From: Polyangiaceae bacterium
GTDB lineage: Bacteria > Myxococcota_A > Polyangia > Polyangiales > Polyangiaceae
Reading direction: 5' to 3'
Assembly (NCBI GenBank): GCA_025937835.1
Contig: JAICQO010000028.1
Location: 1-64,000 of the forward strand
Length of the DNA: 64,000 nucleotides
Below the pieces are notes generated by a model. The model saw only the letters and a list, made by a program, of their open reading frames with translations. It made no database searches and had not been told where the DNA came from. Below, piece by piece: positions 45,329-54,975 of the stretch. Positions within the stretch are counted from its first letter, which is position 1; each line of letters opens with the position of its first letter. The position numbers and the translations under genes are program-made.

Positions 45329-46591
45329 CTATCGGCCCCCGCCTTTCGAGGAGGCCGGAGAGCCTTTGGCCGGTGGGGTCATTCGACGCGGCTCGGACTT
45401 TTGCCCGGGCACGGGGCCGGCGTCCTGGGTCGATTGCCAGTGGCGCTCTGCTTCGCGCAGCTTCCGCTCGTTCTCGGCTTCGATCACCGCGCGCGCGCTG
45501 GCCGCGACCGCCGCCGCGGCCTGGTCGGCGGCGCGCGTCCTGGTCATGACGTAGTAGCCGAGCACCGCCAGCATCACGCTCGCGCCGGCCAAGGCGCCGC
45601 CCAGCACGAGGCCCCGGCGTTGCGGGGCAAACTCTTCCATCTCGGGCCGGTACGAAGCGGCGTGACGCCGGCGCAGCTCGTAAGTCGTGAGCTCGCGCTG
45701 CTGCTGGTGCCAGCTCTCGAGCCCGGAAAGAGCCTCGGCCGCCACCTGCACCGACGGAAACCGCTCCGGGATGGCGCGCGCACACGCGAGCTCGAACCAA
45801 GTATCGAACGCGCGCGGCAGCTCCGGCACGAGCTGGGTCGGGACCGGCATCGGCTCCGCGCAAACCTTGAGCACGACCTCGCCGATCGCGTCGCCGTCGA
45901 AGGGCACACGGCCGCACACCGCGGCGAACACGCAGGCGCCGAGCGACCACACGTCCGAGGCCGGCGTGACCGGCGCCGACCCCGTGAAGGCCTCCGGGCT
46001 CATGTAGTACGGCGTGCCCACGACCATCCCGGTTTCGGTCTGGGCGAGCGCCATTCCGCCGTCGTTCTCCAGGATCTTCGCGATCCCGAAATCGACGAGC
46101 TTGACGCAAAAGCCGAGCCCTTCCGAGTCCGCGTCGCGCGCGAGGAAGATGTTGTCGGGCTTGAGATCGCGATGAACGATGCCCTGTTGGTGCGCGAGTG
46201 ACAGCGCCCGCGCGGCTTGAGTCGCGATCGCAGCCACGATCGGCAGCGGCAAACGCCCCTCGCGCGCGAGGCGTTGTTCGAGCGACTCGCCTTCGAGATA
46301 TTCCATCACGATGTACGGCTCGCCGTCGGGCGTGACGCCGTGATCGTAAACAGCCACCGCATGTCGGGTCTTGAGGCGCGCGGCCGCCTTGGCCTCGATG
46401 TCGAAGCGACGCAAGACTTCGCGGCTCGTGGCAAGCCGCGGATGGATGAACTTGATTGCGACGAGATGCCCCAGCGTGGTGTGGCGTCCAGCCCACACCG
46501 AGCCCATCCCACCTTGACCCAGCAGGCGCTCCACTCGATAGCGGCCTGCGACGATCTTGCCTTCGTATGCGGGAGGCGGCGGCTGCGTCAT
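45329..46591 (-). CDS. PknB-type membrane Ser/Thr protein kinase
   Basis: A 420-residue eukaryote-like kinase. Kinase domain about 15-280: glycine loop LLGQGGMGSVWAG, VAIKFIHP (catalytic Lys), HRDLKPDNIF, VDFGIAK, SPEAF and DVWSLGACVF. A linker, one membrane segment near 328-350 (LVLGGALAGASVMLAVLGYYV) and a short external tail rich in Glu/Arg then Pro/Lys follow. No PASTA or other sensor domain. ATG 46591 is chosen as it starts MTQPPPPAYEGKIVAGRY. Upstream of frr and the PP2C gene on the same strand. Confidence 0.94.
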   Translation of the reverse strand: MTQPPPPAYEGKIVAGRYRVERLLGQGGMGSVWAGRHTTLGHLVAIKFIHPRLATSREVLRRFDIEAKAAARLKTRHAVAVYDHGVTPDGEPYIVMEYLEGESLEQRLAREGRLPLPIVAAIATQAARALSLAHQQGIVHRDLKPDNIFLARDADSEGLGFCVKLVDFGIAKILENDGGMALAQTETGMVVGTPYYMSPEAFTGSAPVTPASDVWSLGACVFAAVCGRVPFDGDAIGEVVLKVCAEPMPVPTQLVPELPRAFDTWFELACARAIPERFPSVQVAAEALSGLESWHQQQRELTTYELRRRHAASYRPEMEEFAPQRRGLVLGGALAGASVMLAVLGYYVMTRTRAADQAAAAVAASARAVIEAENERKLREAERHWQSTQDAGPVPGQKSEPRRMTPPAKGSPASSKGGGR

Positions 46592-46749
46592 CACTGCCCT
46601 GGTCGAGTCACTCGAGGCTAGCCTACTCCGTAAACGGCGGGCCACTGCACGCACCGTAAAAACGCGGGAAATTCCCGACTGCGAGCGGCCCGGCAGCCAG
46701 CGATCACCCCACTCGAGGCTTGGATCGGTCGTGGCATACTCGACGGCGG

Positions 46750-47499
46750 ATGCACATCCGAATCACCACCTGGAACATCCACAAGGCGATCGGGGGCATG
46801 GACAGGCGCTACGACCTCGATCGAGTGATCGACGCGCTCGCCGAGCAGGAGCCCGACATCGCGCTGCTCCAGGAAGTCGCCGACGGCATGCCACGAGCGC
46901 ACTTCGAAGATCAAACCTGGCTGCTGAGCGAGGCGCTCGAGATGCCGCACATCGCCTACGGTCCCGAGCACCGCTTCAGCAAGGGTGGCTACGGCAACGC
47001 CATCCTCAGCCGTTACCCGCTGACCGACATTCACCACATCGATCTGCGCGTCGGGCGGCGCAAGAAGCGCGGGCTGATCAGCGCGCGGACACACGTGCGG
47101 CAGGACGGGCACACGCGCAGCGTCGTGGTGTTCAACCTGCACCTCGGGCTGGCCGGCTCGGAGCGCGGCCTGCAACTCGGCAAGTTCCTCGAGTGTCACC
47201 CGTTCGCTGGGCTACACCATCAGACGCCGATCATCGTGGCGGGCGACCTCAACGACGTTTGGGGCTCGCTCGGCCCCCGCTTCTTGAAGCCGGCCGGCTT
47301 CGAGCGAGCAGGCGCCCTGTCGAACACGTTTCCTGCGGCGCTTCCGCTGCGGCCGCTCGACGCGATCTTCGTGCGCGGAAACCTGAAGGCCACGAGCTGC
47401 GCCCCGCGACGCAACAAACTCACGCGCGTCGCGTCGGACCATCTGCCGCTGGTGGCGGAACTCGAGATCGGCCAGCCGCACCCCGAAACCTCCGGTTGA
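46750..47499 (+). CDS. Endonuclease/exonuclease/phosphatase family protein
   Basis: A 249-residue member of the EEP superfamily. Motifs: TTWNIHKAIGG (Asn), DIALLQEV (metal-binding Glu), NLHLGLAGSERGLQL, VAGDLNDVWG (Asp/Asn pair) and C-terminal ASDHLPLVAEL (catalytic Asp-His). Substrates range from DNA to phospholipids, so a precise role cannot be assigned. ATG 46750 starts right at the first strand. Divergent from the kinase and 36 bp upstream of pgi. Confidence 0.88.
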   Translation: MHIRITTWNIHKAIGGMDRRYDLDRVIDALAEQEPDIALLQEVADGMPRAHFEDQTWLLSEALEMPHIAYGPEHRFSKGGYGNAILSRYPLTDIHHIDLRVGRRKKRGLISARTHVRQDGHTRSVVVFNLHLGLAGSERGLQLGKFLECHPFAGLHHQTPIIVAGDLNDVWGSLGPRFLKPAGFERAGALSNTFPAALPLRPLDAIFVRGNLKATSCAPRRNKLTRVASDHLPLVAELEIGQPHPETSG

Positions 47500-47535
47500 C
47501 GGCACGCGCGCCAAGCGGTTCTCTTTGCCCCCGCC

Positions 47536-49161
47536 ATGGCAGAGATCCCCGTCCCCACCAGCCTGTCCGCTTGGAAAGCGCTCGAAGCGCACCTCCCCCA
47601 CGTCGCAGCTCGGCACCTGTCCGAGCTGTTCCGGGAAGACCCGGAGCGCGCCGAGCGGATGAGCCTCGATGCCGCGGGCGTCTACCTCGACTACTCGAAG
47701 AACCGGATCACGAGCGAGACGCTGTCGCTCCTGTTGCGCCTCGCCGAAGAGTCGAAGCTGCGCGCGCGCATCGACGCCATGTTCTCGGGCGAAAAGCTCA
47801 ACTCGACCGAGAATCGCTCGGTGCTGCACGTGGCGCTACGCTCCCCGGCTTCGGCTCGTATCTCGGTCGACGGCAAGGACGTGGTGGCCGACGTGCACGC
47901 GGTGCTCGAGCGGATGGGCGCGCTCTCGGACGAGATCCGCTCCGGGAAGCGCACGGGCGCGACCGGGCAGCGCATTCGCCAGATCGTCAACATCGGCATC
48001 GGCGGCTCGGACCTGGGACCCGCCATGGCTTACCAGGCGCTCCGGCACTACAGCGACCGCGAGCTGTCCGTCCACTTCGTATCGAACATCGACGCCACGG
48101 ACCTCGCCGAGACTTTGCTCAGGGTGCAGCCCGAGACGACGCTGTTCGTCGTCTGCTCGAAGACGTTCACGACGCAGGAGACGCTCGCCAACGCTCGCAG
48201 CGCCCGCGAGTGGCTGGTGTCGAAGCTCGGCGAGGCGGCAGTGAAACAGCACTTCGTCGCCGTCAGCACCAACGAAAAGGAGGTCTCTGCGTTCGGCATC
48301 GATACCGCCGACATGTTCGGCTTTTGGGACTGGGTGGGCGGCCGCTACTCGCTCACCTCGGCGATCGGGCTGTCGCTGATGCTGGCGATCGGCCGCAAGC
48401 GCTACGCGGAAATGCTCGGCGGCTTCCACGAGATGGACGAGCACTTCCGCACCGCGGAGTTTTCGAAGAACTTGCCGGTGCTGCTCGGCCTGATCGGCCT
48501 TTGGTACGTGAATTTCCTGGGCGCGGAGTCGTACGCCGTGTTGCCGTACGATCAGTACCTGGCGCGCTTTCCGGCGTACTTGCAGCAGCTCGACATGGAG
48601 AGCAACGGCAAGGGGGTGGACCTCGCCGGCCGTCGCGTCTCCTACCAGACGGGACCCATCGTGTGGGGCGAGCCGGGCACCAATGGCCAGCACGCGTTCT
48701 ACCAGCTGATCCACCAGGGCACGAAGCTCATCCCCGTGGACACGATCGGCTTCATCCGCAGCCTGAACCCGCTCGGCCGCCATCACGACCTCTTGATGTC
48801 GAACCTGTTCGCGCAGACCGAAGCGCTCGCGTTCGGCAAGACCGCCGAGCAAGTAGCGAAGGAGGGCACGAAGCCCGAGCTCGTGCCGCACCGCGTGTTC
48901 CTCGGCAATCGTCCCTCCAACACGCTGTTGCTGGACGAGCTGACCCCGGCGGCGCTCGGTCGCCTGGTCGCTCTCTACGAGCACAAGGTCTTCGTCCAGG
49001 GAGCGCTCTGGCAGATCAATTCGTTCGACCAGTGGGGCGTCGAGCTCGGCAAGGCGCTCGCGACGCGCGTCGCCTCCGAGCTCGAGTCCAAGGCGGAGCC
49101 CGAGCTTTCGCACGATGGCTCGACGAACGCGCTGATCCGCCGCTACCGCGCGCGGCGCTAG
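47536..49161 (+). CDS. pgi: Glucose-6-phosphate isomerase
   Basis: Interconverts glucose 6-phosphate and fructose 6-phosphate in the cytoplasm. The 541-residue length is close to the E. coli enzyme. Signatures: [57 protein letters not shown] and the C-terminal [16 protein letters not shown] with the conserved Lys. pgm lies 3.6 kb downstream on the other strand. Confidence 0.98.
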   Translation: MAEIPVPTSLSAWKALEAHLPHVAARHLSELFREDPERAERMSLDAAGVYLDYSKNRITSETLSLLLRLAEESKLRARIDAMFSGEKLNSTENRSVLHVALRSPASARISVDGKDVVADVHAVLERMGALSDEIRSGKRTGATGQRIRQIVNIGIGGSDLGPAMAYQALRHYSDRELSVHFVSNIDATDLAETLLRVQPETTLFVVCSKTFTTQETLANARSAREWLVSKLGEAAVKQHFVAVSTNEKEVSAFGIDTADMFGFWDWVGGRYSLTSAIGLSLMLAIGRKRYAEMLGGFHEMDEHFRTAEFSKNLPVLLGLIGLWYVNFLGAESYAVLPYDQYLARFPAYLQQLDMESNGKGVDLAGRRVSYQTGPIVWGEPGTNGQHAFYQLIHQGTKLIPVDTIGFIRSLNPLGRHHDLLMSNLFAQTEALAFGKTAEQVAKEGTKPELVPHRVFLGNRPSNTLLLDELTPAALGRLVALYEHKVFVQGALWQINSFDQWGVELGKALATRVASELESKAEPELSHDGSTNALIRRYRARR

Positions 49162-49177
49162 GCTGACCCGCGCCGAG

Positions 49178-49855
49178 TCACTCGCGACGCGGTGAAAGCA
49201 CGCGGCCGCCGAACAGCGCGCCGGCCGCGATCGCGAGCGACACGGGCAAGACGTGGCCGAGCAAGAGGTGCGGCAGGTACGCGACCGGGCACCACAGATC
49301 CACCAGCACCCAGCTGGAGCCGCCGACGGCGGCGCCGATCGCCATGCCGAGCGCGCGCGGATGCACCGGATCGCTCCGGCGCAAGAGCCAGAGCGCCCCG
49401 AGCAGCGGCGCGATCGAGAGCAGGCAGCTGAGCTGCAGGCACCTAAGGCCCGGCCGCTCCACCCACTCGGCCATCATGCCGGTGTAACAGGCGCTGACGC
49501 CGCACTTCCAGAACAGAAGGGCAAACGGCGTGGCGAGCGCCACGGCGATCAACGCCCGACGCGGCCGGCCGAGCACCGAGCCGCCACGAGCAAACGCCAC
49601 CCAGCTCACGATCGCTGCGATCGCGGAGGCGCCGAGCGCCGTGTCGAGCAAGAGGAGCGTTGGCCGCGGACCGCCCCGCACGCCGCCCCAGGCCAAGAAG
49701 GCCAGAACCGGCAGCGTGACGAGCGCGATCGCGACGAGGGTGCGCTGGACCTTGAGCGCGTGTCGCGTCGGTGACGGCTCGCGCTCTGCAAGCTCCAGGA
49801 TCCGGGCGCGCAGCGCGGCGGGATCGGAAGCCAGGGTCGGGGGCTCTGCGCTCAT
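49178..49855 (-). CDS. NrsF-like (DUF1109) six-TM anti-sigma factor
   Basis: A 225-residue integral membrane protein with about six hydrophobic segments and the family's conserved Cys/His positions (CGVSACYTG, CLQLSC, CPVAYLPHLLLGHVLP). NrsF proteins hold ECF sigma factors at the membrane and release them on metal or oxidant stress. Its ATG (49855-49853) overlaps the stop of the ECF sigma gene (ATGA), typical of sigma/anti-sigma pairs. The family call is from fold and context. Confidence 0.8.
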   Translation of the reverse strand: MSAEPPTLASDPAALRARILELAEREPSPTRHALKVQRTLVAIALVTLPVLAFLAWGGVRGGPRPTLLLLDTALGASAIAAIVSWVAFARGGSVLGRPRRALIAVALATPFALLFWKCGVSACYTGMMAEWVERPGLRCLQLSCLLSIAPLLGALWLLRRSDPVHPRALGMAIGAAVGGSSWVLVDLWCPVAYLPHLLLGHVLPVSLAIAAGALFGGRVLSPRRE

Positions 49856-50505
49856 CAACTCACCGTTTCTCCTCGGGCTCGGCAATCGCGTGCAGCGAGC
49901 ACGGCGCGGATCGCGGCGTAGGCGCGAAACGCTCGAAGCTTCACCGCGTTGACCGTGGTGCCGAGCACGCGCGCGGCCTGCTCGTGCGACAGACCTTCGA
50001 CGCGGAGCAGCTCGAACGCTGCGCGCTGGGTCTCGGGGATGCGGGCCAGCTCGGCCTGAACCAGCATCGCCACCTCGCGCCCCGCGAACTCGTCATCGGG
50101 CGAGATCGCCGTCGAGTTGCCGTCGCCCACGTCATCGGCGCAAAACAATGCGTCGACGCGGCGGTGGCGAAACTCGTCGATGCTCAGCCGGCGCGCGATC
50201 GCGAAGGCCCACGGCAACACCGGCGCTCCCGACAGGTAGCTGCCGCGGTGACGGTGGATCTGGAGCAGGGTCTGCTGCAACAGGTCGTCGGCGGTGGCGG
50301 CGTCTCGGGTGCGGCGCAGGAGGAAGGCGCGGACGCGAGGAGCGATCGTGTCGTAGACCTCGGCGAAGGCCGCGTCGTCCCCCCGCGCGTAGCGGTCCAT
50401 CGCTGCGTTCGCCCGCCGCTCGGCGGCTTCCGTCCCCAGGCCGAGCACTGGCTCCGGGGCCGGCACCCGCGCCTGCGGCCGAGAGGGATACTCCGTCACC
50501 GGCAT
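49855..50505 (-). CDS. ECF-type sigma factor
   Basis: RNA polymerase sigma subunit of about 216 residues. Region 2 is at about 45-115 (FAEVYDTIAPRVRAFLLRR, DDLLQQTLLQIHRHRGSY, WAFAIARRLSIDEFRHRR) and region 4 at about 150-205 (LARIPETQRAAFELLRVEG, LSHEQAARVLGTTVNAVKLR). The N-terminal start is uncertain: ATG 50505 (MPVTEYPS) is used, ATG 50400 (MDRYARG) would give a compact ECF. Translationally coupled to the NrsF-like gene. Divergent from a DUF3455 lipoprotein that might be a target. Confidence 0.9.
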   Translation of the reverse strand: MPVTEYPSRPQARVPAPEPVLGLGTEAAERRANAAMDRYARGDDAAFAEVYDTIAPRVRAFLLRRTRDAATADDLLQQTLLQIHRHRGSYLSGAPVLPWAFAIARRLSIDEFRHRRVDALFCADDVGDGNSTAISPDDEFAGREVAMLVQAELARIPETQRAAFELLRVEGLSHEQAARVLGTTVNAVKLRAFRAYAAIRAVLAARDCRARGETVS

Positions 50506-50765
50506 ACCAGCACTGCATGCTCCGAGCGCTGCAAGCGGCACCGGGGTGAAGCGCATCCCGGAGTCGGTGATCGGGTGTCGAGCGGAGTCAGGCAAGGGAA
50601 CGGCCTCCCGGGTGAGGCTTACGGGACCGAGCTGCGAGCGTTTCGGCGCCAGGGACGTTTTTGTCGGGAAGGTTTCGAACCCGGGAGCTCGCGAAACGAG
50701 AGGCGGAGCTCCCCGTAGCCCCGTCGGCACTCACCGCGTCGCTCGCGACGCATCGGAGAAGTTCC

Positions 50766-51368
50766 ATGAAGACCATGTCTCGTATCGTCCAGTTGGGTTC
50801 GCTGGGCCTCGCTGCCGTCGCACTCGGCTCGGGGTGCGCCGCAGAGACCGACATTGCCGGCGGCGACGAACCGCTCGCCAAACACAGCGACGCGTTGCAC
50901 CGCGCCCCCACGCCCTCCGATCCTTCACTGAACGTCGAGGCCGGGAACCAACTCGCCTTCTGGTACGACGCAGTCGGAGTCCAGATCTATGTCTGTCAGG
51001 CCGACCCCACCGGGAAGCTCGCCTGGACCCTAAAGGCCCCGGACGCGAAGCTTCATGGCTGCGGCGGTCGGGCCGCGGGTACGCACTACGCGGGACCCAC
51101 CTGGCAAGCCAAGGACGGCAGTCGGGTCACCGCGACGCGCGTTGCCGGGTATCAGCCGGCCCCGACGGCGATCCCGGAGCTGCTGCTGAAGGCGGCGACG
51201 CACGAGGGCTCGGGCCGAATGGCAAAGGTCAGCTTCATCCAGCGTCTCGAGACGACGGGCGGAACGGCGCCGGCGAGCGGCTGCGATGCCGCGCACCTCG
51301 GCACCACGACCCGCGTCGACTACACGGCCACCTACTACTTCTACGAGCCGAAAAAGTCGCGGCGCTGA
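50766..51368 (+). CDS. DUF3455-type lipoprotein
   Basis: A 200-residue secreted protein with lipobox LGSGC (Cys24, then Ala). The mature part has DUF3455 features: QLAFWYDAVGVQIYVCQ near the start, WTLKAPDAKLHG, HYAGPTWQAKDGSRVTATR, LLLKAATHEGSG, SFIQRLETTGG and TATYYFYEP at the end. The function of the domain is not known. ATG 50766 is preceded by GGAGAAG. Divergent from the ECF sigma gene, so regulation by that sigma is possible. Confidence 0.85.
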   Translation: MKTMSRIVQLGSLGLAAVALGSGCAAETDIAGGDEPLAKHSDALHRAPTPSDPSLNVEAGNQLAFWYDAVGVQIYVCQADPTGKLAWTLKAPDAKLHGCGGRAAGTHYAGPTWQAKDGSRVTATRVAGYQPAPTAIPELLLKAATHEGSGRMAKVSFIQRLETTGGTAPASGCDAAHLGTTTRVDYTATYYFYEPKKSRR

Positions 51369-51369
51369 C

Positions 51370-51780
51370 TCAGAGCCCGGCGGCGATGCGAGCGGCGAGA
51401 CCGGCGGCGTCGCCGTCCAGTTTGCCCGTCGGCCAGCGGATACCGAGCCCGCGTGTTTCGTCGGGCTTGGGGATGACGTGGAAGTGCACGTGCTGCACGG
51501 CCTGATGGGCGAGCGCGCCGTTGTTCTCGAGCACGTTGTAAGCGGTCGCGCCCGTTGCCTTCAGCACCGCGCGGCAGATCCGCGGTAGCACTCGTCCGAG
51601 CGCTGCCGCGGATTCGTCCGACAGCTGGTCGAGCGTCTCGGCTGGCTCCTTCGGGATCACCAGCGTGTGACCCGGGCTCAGCGGGCTGATGTCGAGGAAC
51701 GCGAGGACGCGCTCGTCCTCATAGATCTTGTGGCAGGGCAATTCGCCCCGGAGGATCTTGCTGAACACGGTTTCCGCCAT
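51370..51780 (-). CDS. HIT-family nucleotide hydrolase/transferase (Hint-like)
   Basis: A 136-residue protein of the histidine triad superfamily: IFSKI-type start (VFSKILRGELPCHKIYED), LDISPLSPGHTLVIPK, NNGALAHQAVQHVHFHVIPK with the HVHFH triad near residue 104. Hint proteins hydrolyse adenosine phosphoramidates. Length is normal for the family. Convergent with the DUF3455 gene, one base apart. Confidence 0.95.
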   Translation of the reverse strand: MAETVFSKILRGELPCHKIYEDERVLAFLDISPLSPGHTLVIPKEPAETLDQLSDESAAALGRVLPRICRAVLKATGATAYNVLENNGALAHQAVQHVHFHVIPKPDETRGLGIRWPTGKLDGDAAGLAARIAAGL

Positions 51781-51854
51781 GACGCCGGGAGCTTAAGGCG
51801 GGGCCGGCACGCGAGCGAGGGTTTTATGCGGAGTGCTAGGCTTCGAGCCCGACG

Positions 51855-52748
51855 ATGTTGAAACTCACCAGCGTCTCCGGAAACACTCAGCGCCTCGACG
51901 GCGGGGCGATGTTCGGCAATGCGCCGCGGGCGTTGTGGAGCCGCTGGGCGCCGCCCGACGAGCTCGGACGCGTCGCGCTCGAGTGCAGGGCGTTTCTCGT
52001 GGAAGACGGCGAGAAACGCGTGCTGCTCGAAACCGGCATCGGCTCGTTCTTCGAGCCACGGCTGCGTGATCGCTACGGCGTGCAGGAGCCGCGGCACGTG
52101 CTCCTGGATTCGTTGCGAGCGCTCGGCATCGATGACGCGGCGATCGACGCGGTGGTGCTGAGCCACCTGCATTTCGACCACGCCGGAGGGCTGCTCGCGG
52201 GCTACGAGGACGGCTCGCCGCCGCGCCTGTTGTTCCCGAACGCGCTGTTCGTGGTCGGCAAGACCGCCTGGGAACGCGCCGAGTCCCCTCACCTGCGCGA
52301 CCGCGCCTCGTTCATCCCCGAGCTATCGGGCTTGCTCACGAGCACGGGGCGGCTGCGGATCGTCGAGGCCGCAGGCGACGCGCGCGGGCTGCTCGGCGAT
52401 GCCTTCGAGTTCGTCGAGACCCACGGGCACACGCCCGGCATGTTGCACACGCGTGTGCGCGGCGCGCGCGGCTCTGCCCTGTTCGCCGCCGACCTCGTGC
52501 CGGGGCGCGCCTGGGTGCACTTACCGATCACCATGGGCTACGACCGTCACCCGGAGCTCCTGGTCGACGAAAAACGAGCGCTGCTCGAGCAGCTGCGGAG
52601 CGAGCACGGCATGCTGCTCTACACGCACGACCCGGAGATCTCGGGCTCTGCCGTCGAGCTCGACGCGAAGGGGCGCTACGTGCCGAAGCACGAGGTCGCC
52701 CGCTTCGCGGCCTGGGATCTCGATCGCGACGCTTGGCCGAGCGCCTGA
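51855..52748 (+). CDS. Metallo-beta-lactamase-fold hydrolase
   Basis: A 297-residue MBL-fold protein with the dinuclear metal motif SHLHFDHAGG near residue 103, ETHGHTPGML near 195 (third His), an Asp ligand in FAADLVPG and THDPEI at the end. The layout is like lactonase (AhlD/AiiA-type) and other single-domain MBL hydrolases; the substrate is unknown. Divergent from the HIT gene. Confidence 0.9.
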   Translation: MLKLTSVSGNTQRLDGGAMFGNAPRALWSRWAPPDELGRVALECRAFLVEDGEKRVLLETGIGSFFEPRLRDRYGVQEPRHVLLDSLRALGIDDAAIDAVVLSHLHFDHAGGLLAGYEDGSPPRLLFPNALFVVGKTAWERAESPHLRDRASFIPELSGLLTSTGRLRIVEAAGDARGLLGDAFEFVETHGHTPGMLHTRVRGARGSALFAADLVPGRAWVHLPITMGYDRHPELLVDEKRALLEQLRSEHGMLLYTHDPEISGSAVELDAKGRYVPKHEVARFAAWDLDRDAWPSA

Positions 52749-52767
52749 ACCCTCGGCCTCTGCGCGC

Positions 52768-54414
52768 TCAGCCCAGGGCGCGGGCCACGATCGCCTGCAC
52801 CTCCGAGATGATCGACGCGAGGTGCTGCTCGTTCACCATGCTCTCGGCATACACCTTGTAGATCTGCTCGGTCCCCGAGGGCCGCGCCGCAGCCCAGCCG
52901 CGCGCGCTCGCCACCTTCAGACCGCCGAGCGGGCCACCCGCGGGCGCTTCCGTGAGCACCGCGGTGACCGGATCACCGGCGAGCGTCGAGGCGGTGACTG
53001 CGTCCTTCGACAGCTTCCCGAGCCGCTCCTTGTCGGACACCGAGGCGGGCACGTCGATCCGCTTGTAGAACGGCGTGCCGTGACGCTCGCGGAGCTCGTC
53101 GTAGTACTGCCCCGGATCTTTGCGGGTTTTGGCGGTGAGCTCGGCCGCGAGCAGGCACAGCACGATGCCGTCCTTGTCCGTCGTCCAGGCGCTCCCGTCG
53201 CGCTGCAAGAAGCTTGCACCCGCGCTCTCCTCCCCGCCGAAGCCGAGTGAGCCGTCGATCAGCCCCGAGACGAACCATTTGAAGCCCACGGGCACCTCGA
53301 CCAGCGTGCGCCCGAGCGAGCTCGCGACGCGATCGATCAACATGCTGCTGACGGCGGTCTTTCCGACGCGGAGCGAGGGCTTCCAACCGCTGCGGTTCTC
53401 GGTACGGAACAGATAGTCGATGGCCACTGCCAGAAAGTGGTTCGGGTTCAACAGGCCGCTCGAGCGCGCCACGATGCCGTGGCGATCGGCGTCCGGATCG
53501 TTGCCGAACGCTACGTCGAAACGATCGCGCAGACCGACCAGGTTCTGCATCGCGAACGGGCTCGAGCAGTCCATGCGGATCTTGCCGTCGTGGTCCACCG
53601 TCATGAACGCGAAGCGCGGGTCGACCCCGCCGCCCACGACCGTCACATCGAGCCCCCAGCGCTCGGCGATCCTCGGCCAATATGCGACGCTGGCTCCCCC
53701 GAGCGGGTCCACGCCCAGCTTCAGCCGCCCGCGCTTCAAGAGCTCCATGTCGATCACCTGCCCGAGCTCCTCGATGTATTCGCCGGCGAGATCGGCGGAA
53801 TGCGTCGAGTCCGAGCGCACGGCCGTCGACAACGGCACGCGTTTCACCTCCTTGAGCCCTGCTTCGATCAGCGCGTTGGCGCGATCCTGGATCCAGCGCG
53901 TGACGTCGCTGTCCGCGGGGCCGCCGTTGGGAGGGTTGTACTTGAAGCCGCCGTCCTCGGGCGGGTTGTGCGACGGCGTCACCACGATCCCGTCGGCGCG
54001 GCGAGCGCCCGGCTCCGCGTTGTGACGCAAGATCGCGCGCGAGATCGAGGGCGTGGGGGTGAAGCCGCCACCGAGCTGCACGACGGTGTCCACGCCGTTG
54101 CCGGCCAGCACCTCGAGCGCAGTGCGCTCGGCGGGCTCGGATGCGGCGTGGGTGTCCTTGCCGAGGAACAGCGGTCCGTCGATGCCCGCGTGCTTTCGGT
54201 AGTCGCAGATGGCTTGCGACACAGCGAGGATGTGCTGCTCGTTGAAGGCGCGCTGCGACGGACAGCCACGGTGGCCGCTCGTGCCGAAAGCGACGCGCTG
54301 CTCGCGGACGCTCGGGTCCGGAACCAGCGTGTAGTAGTCGCGGATCAAGCGGTCGGGATCGATCAGCAGCTTCACCGGGGCGGGCTTTCCGGCGAGTTCG
54401 TGCGGCGTCTGCAA
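52768..54414 (-). CDS. pgm: Phosphoglucomutase (alpha-D-glucose-specific)
   Basis: Interconverts glucose 1-phosphate and glucose 6-phosphate. Residues: FGTSGHRG near 50, active-site serine in [11 protein letters not shown] near 150, metal loop [11 protein letters not shown] near 310, GFGGEESAG near 395 and phosphate-binding [11 protein letters not shown] near 520. I place the start at TTG 54414 (then [11 protein letters not shown]), because GGAGAACCGAA directly precedes it and the resulting 548 residues match the E. coli enzyme (about 546); ATG starts further upstream add non-homologous sequence. Confidence 0.96.
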   Translation of the reverse strand: MQTPHELAGKPAPVKLLIDPDRLIRDYYTLVPDPSVREQRVAFGTSGHRGCPSQRAFNEQHILAVSQAICDYRKHAGIDGPLFLGKDTHAASEPAERTALEVLAGNGVDTVVQLGGGFTPTPSISRAILRHNAEPGARRADGIVVTPSHNPPEDGGFKYNPPNGGPADSDVTRWIQDRANALIEAGLKEVKRVPLSTAVRSDSTHSADLAGEYIEELGQVIDMELLKRGRLKLGVDPLGGASVAYWPRIAERWGLDVTVVGGGVDPRFAFMTVDHDGKIRMDCSSPFAMQNLVGLRDRFDVAFGNDPDADRHGIVARSSGLLNPNHFLAVAIDYLFRTENRSGWKPSLRVGKTAVSSMLIDRVASSLGRTLVEVPVGFKWFVSGLIDGSLGFGGEESAGASFLQRDGSAWTTDKDGIVLCLLAAELTAKTRKDPGQYYDELRERHGTPFYKRIDVPASVSDKERLGKLSKDAVTASTLAGDPVTAVLTEAPAGGPLGGLKVASARGWAAARPSGTEQIYKVYAESMVNEQHLASIISEVQAIVARALG

Positions 54415-54571
54415 TTCGGTTCTCCAGGTCAGAGCGGGCCCCACGGGACACGCGTTTTCCGACCTTACTCCGTCGTTCGTTTCCAGGGCCTGTCGGCAGT
54501 TGGGGAAGTGGGCACGCCTGAACAGCCGACCGGATGACCACCGCACAGATGCGCACCTTTCCCAGGGCGGA

Positions 54572-54619
54572 CCCCAATAGATTGGTTGACAGGAGCCCTC
54601 GGACCCCAATATGTTCGCC
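54572..54619 (+). promoter_or_regulatory. Tandem NrdR-like boxes over the nrdAB promoter
   Basis: Box 1 CCCCAATAGATTGGTT (54572-54587) and box 2 CCCCAATATGTTCGCC (54604-54619), offset 32 bp (three helical turns). Against the core CwAtATaTwG, box 1 has one and box 2 two mismatches. NrdR, a nucleotide-sensing repressor, binds pairs of such boxes about 31-32 bp apart in nrd promoters. Box 1 touches the -35 element and box 2 covers the -10 element. Confidence 0.65.
54586..54615 (+). promoter_or_regulatory. Predicted sigma-70-type promoter of nrdAB
   Basis: TTGACA (54586-54591), 18 bp, TATGTT (54610-54615). The expected start point near 54622 lies just before the cobalamin riboswitch, which gives a leader of about 350 nt. 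Confidence 0.65.
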
Positions 54620-54626
54620 ATCGCTC

Positions 54627-54810
54627 TTGGTGCCTGAGCGCGTGCCCAGGCCTTCGAGGGAACCCGGTGAGATTCCGGGGCTGCCCCGCAGCGGTATGTG
54701 AGAACGAGCTTCGCCCGAATGCACTGACCTCCAACGGAGGGGTCGGGAAGCGGCGAACAGTAGGTCAGCGACACCGGTCGCCCCGCTCACGAGCCCGAAA
54801 ACCTGCCGAT
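54627..54810 (+). promoter_or_regulatory. Cobalamin (B12) riboswitch in the nrdAB leader
   Basis: Characteristic blocks occur in order: TTGGTGCC (54627-54634), the core from GAGGGAACCCGGTGAGATTC through CTGCCCCGCAGCGG (about 54655-54694), GGGAAG near 54744, and the B12 box GAGCCCGAAAACCTGCC (54791-54807). Downstream, before the nrdA Shine-Dalgarno AAGGAGGA (54964-54971), lies a nested hairpin (GCGTG..GCGG / CCGC..CACGC, 54928-54956) and no U-tract, so control is more likely at translation start than by intrinsic termination. Binding of adenosylcobalamin would be expected to lower NrdAB. Confidence 0.88.
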
Positions 54811-54975
54811 GAGCCCGGCGTGCCGCTTGGCGCGCCGGTCGTTGGGCCGCCTTCGAGGGAAGGCCACCGACAGCCAGTCGTTCGACGCGGTCGCCATTCG
54901 GCGCACCGGGTCGTGATCGCAAGTCCCGCGTGTTGCGGACGGGCTCCGCCCCACGCACCGGCAAGGAGGAACGTC

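Noticed and set aside
46557-49166. Plus-strand frame of 869 codons across the EEP and pgi genes
   Set aside because: Out-of-frame shadow; the true EEP and pgi frames carry complete family motifs and correct lengths.
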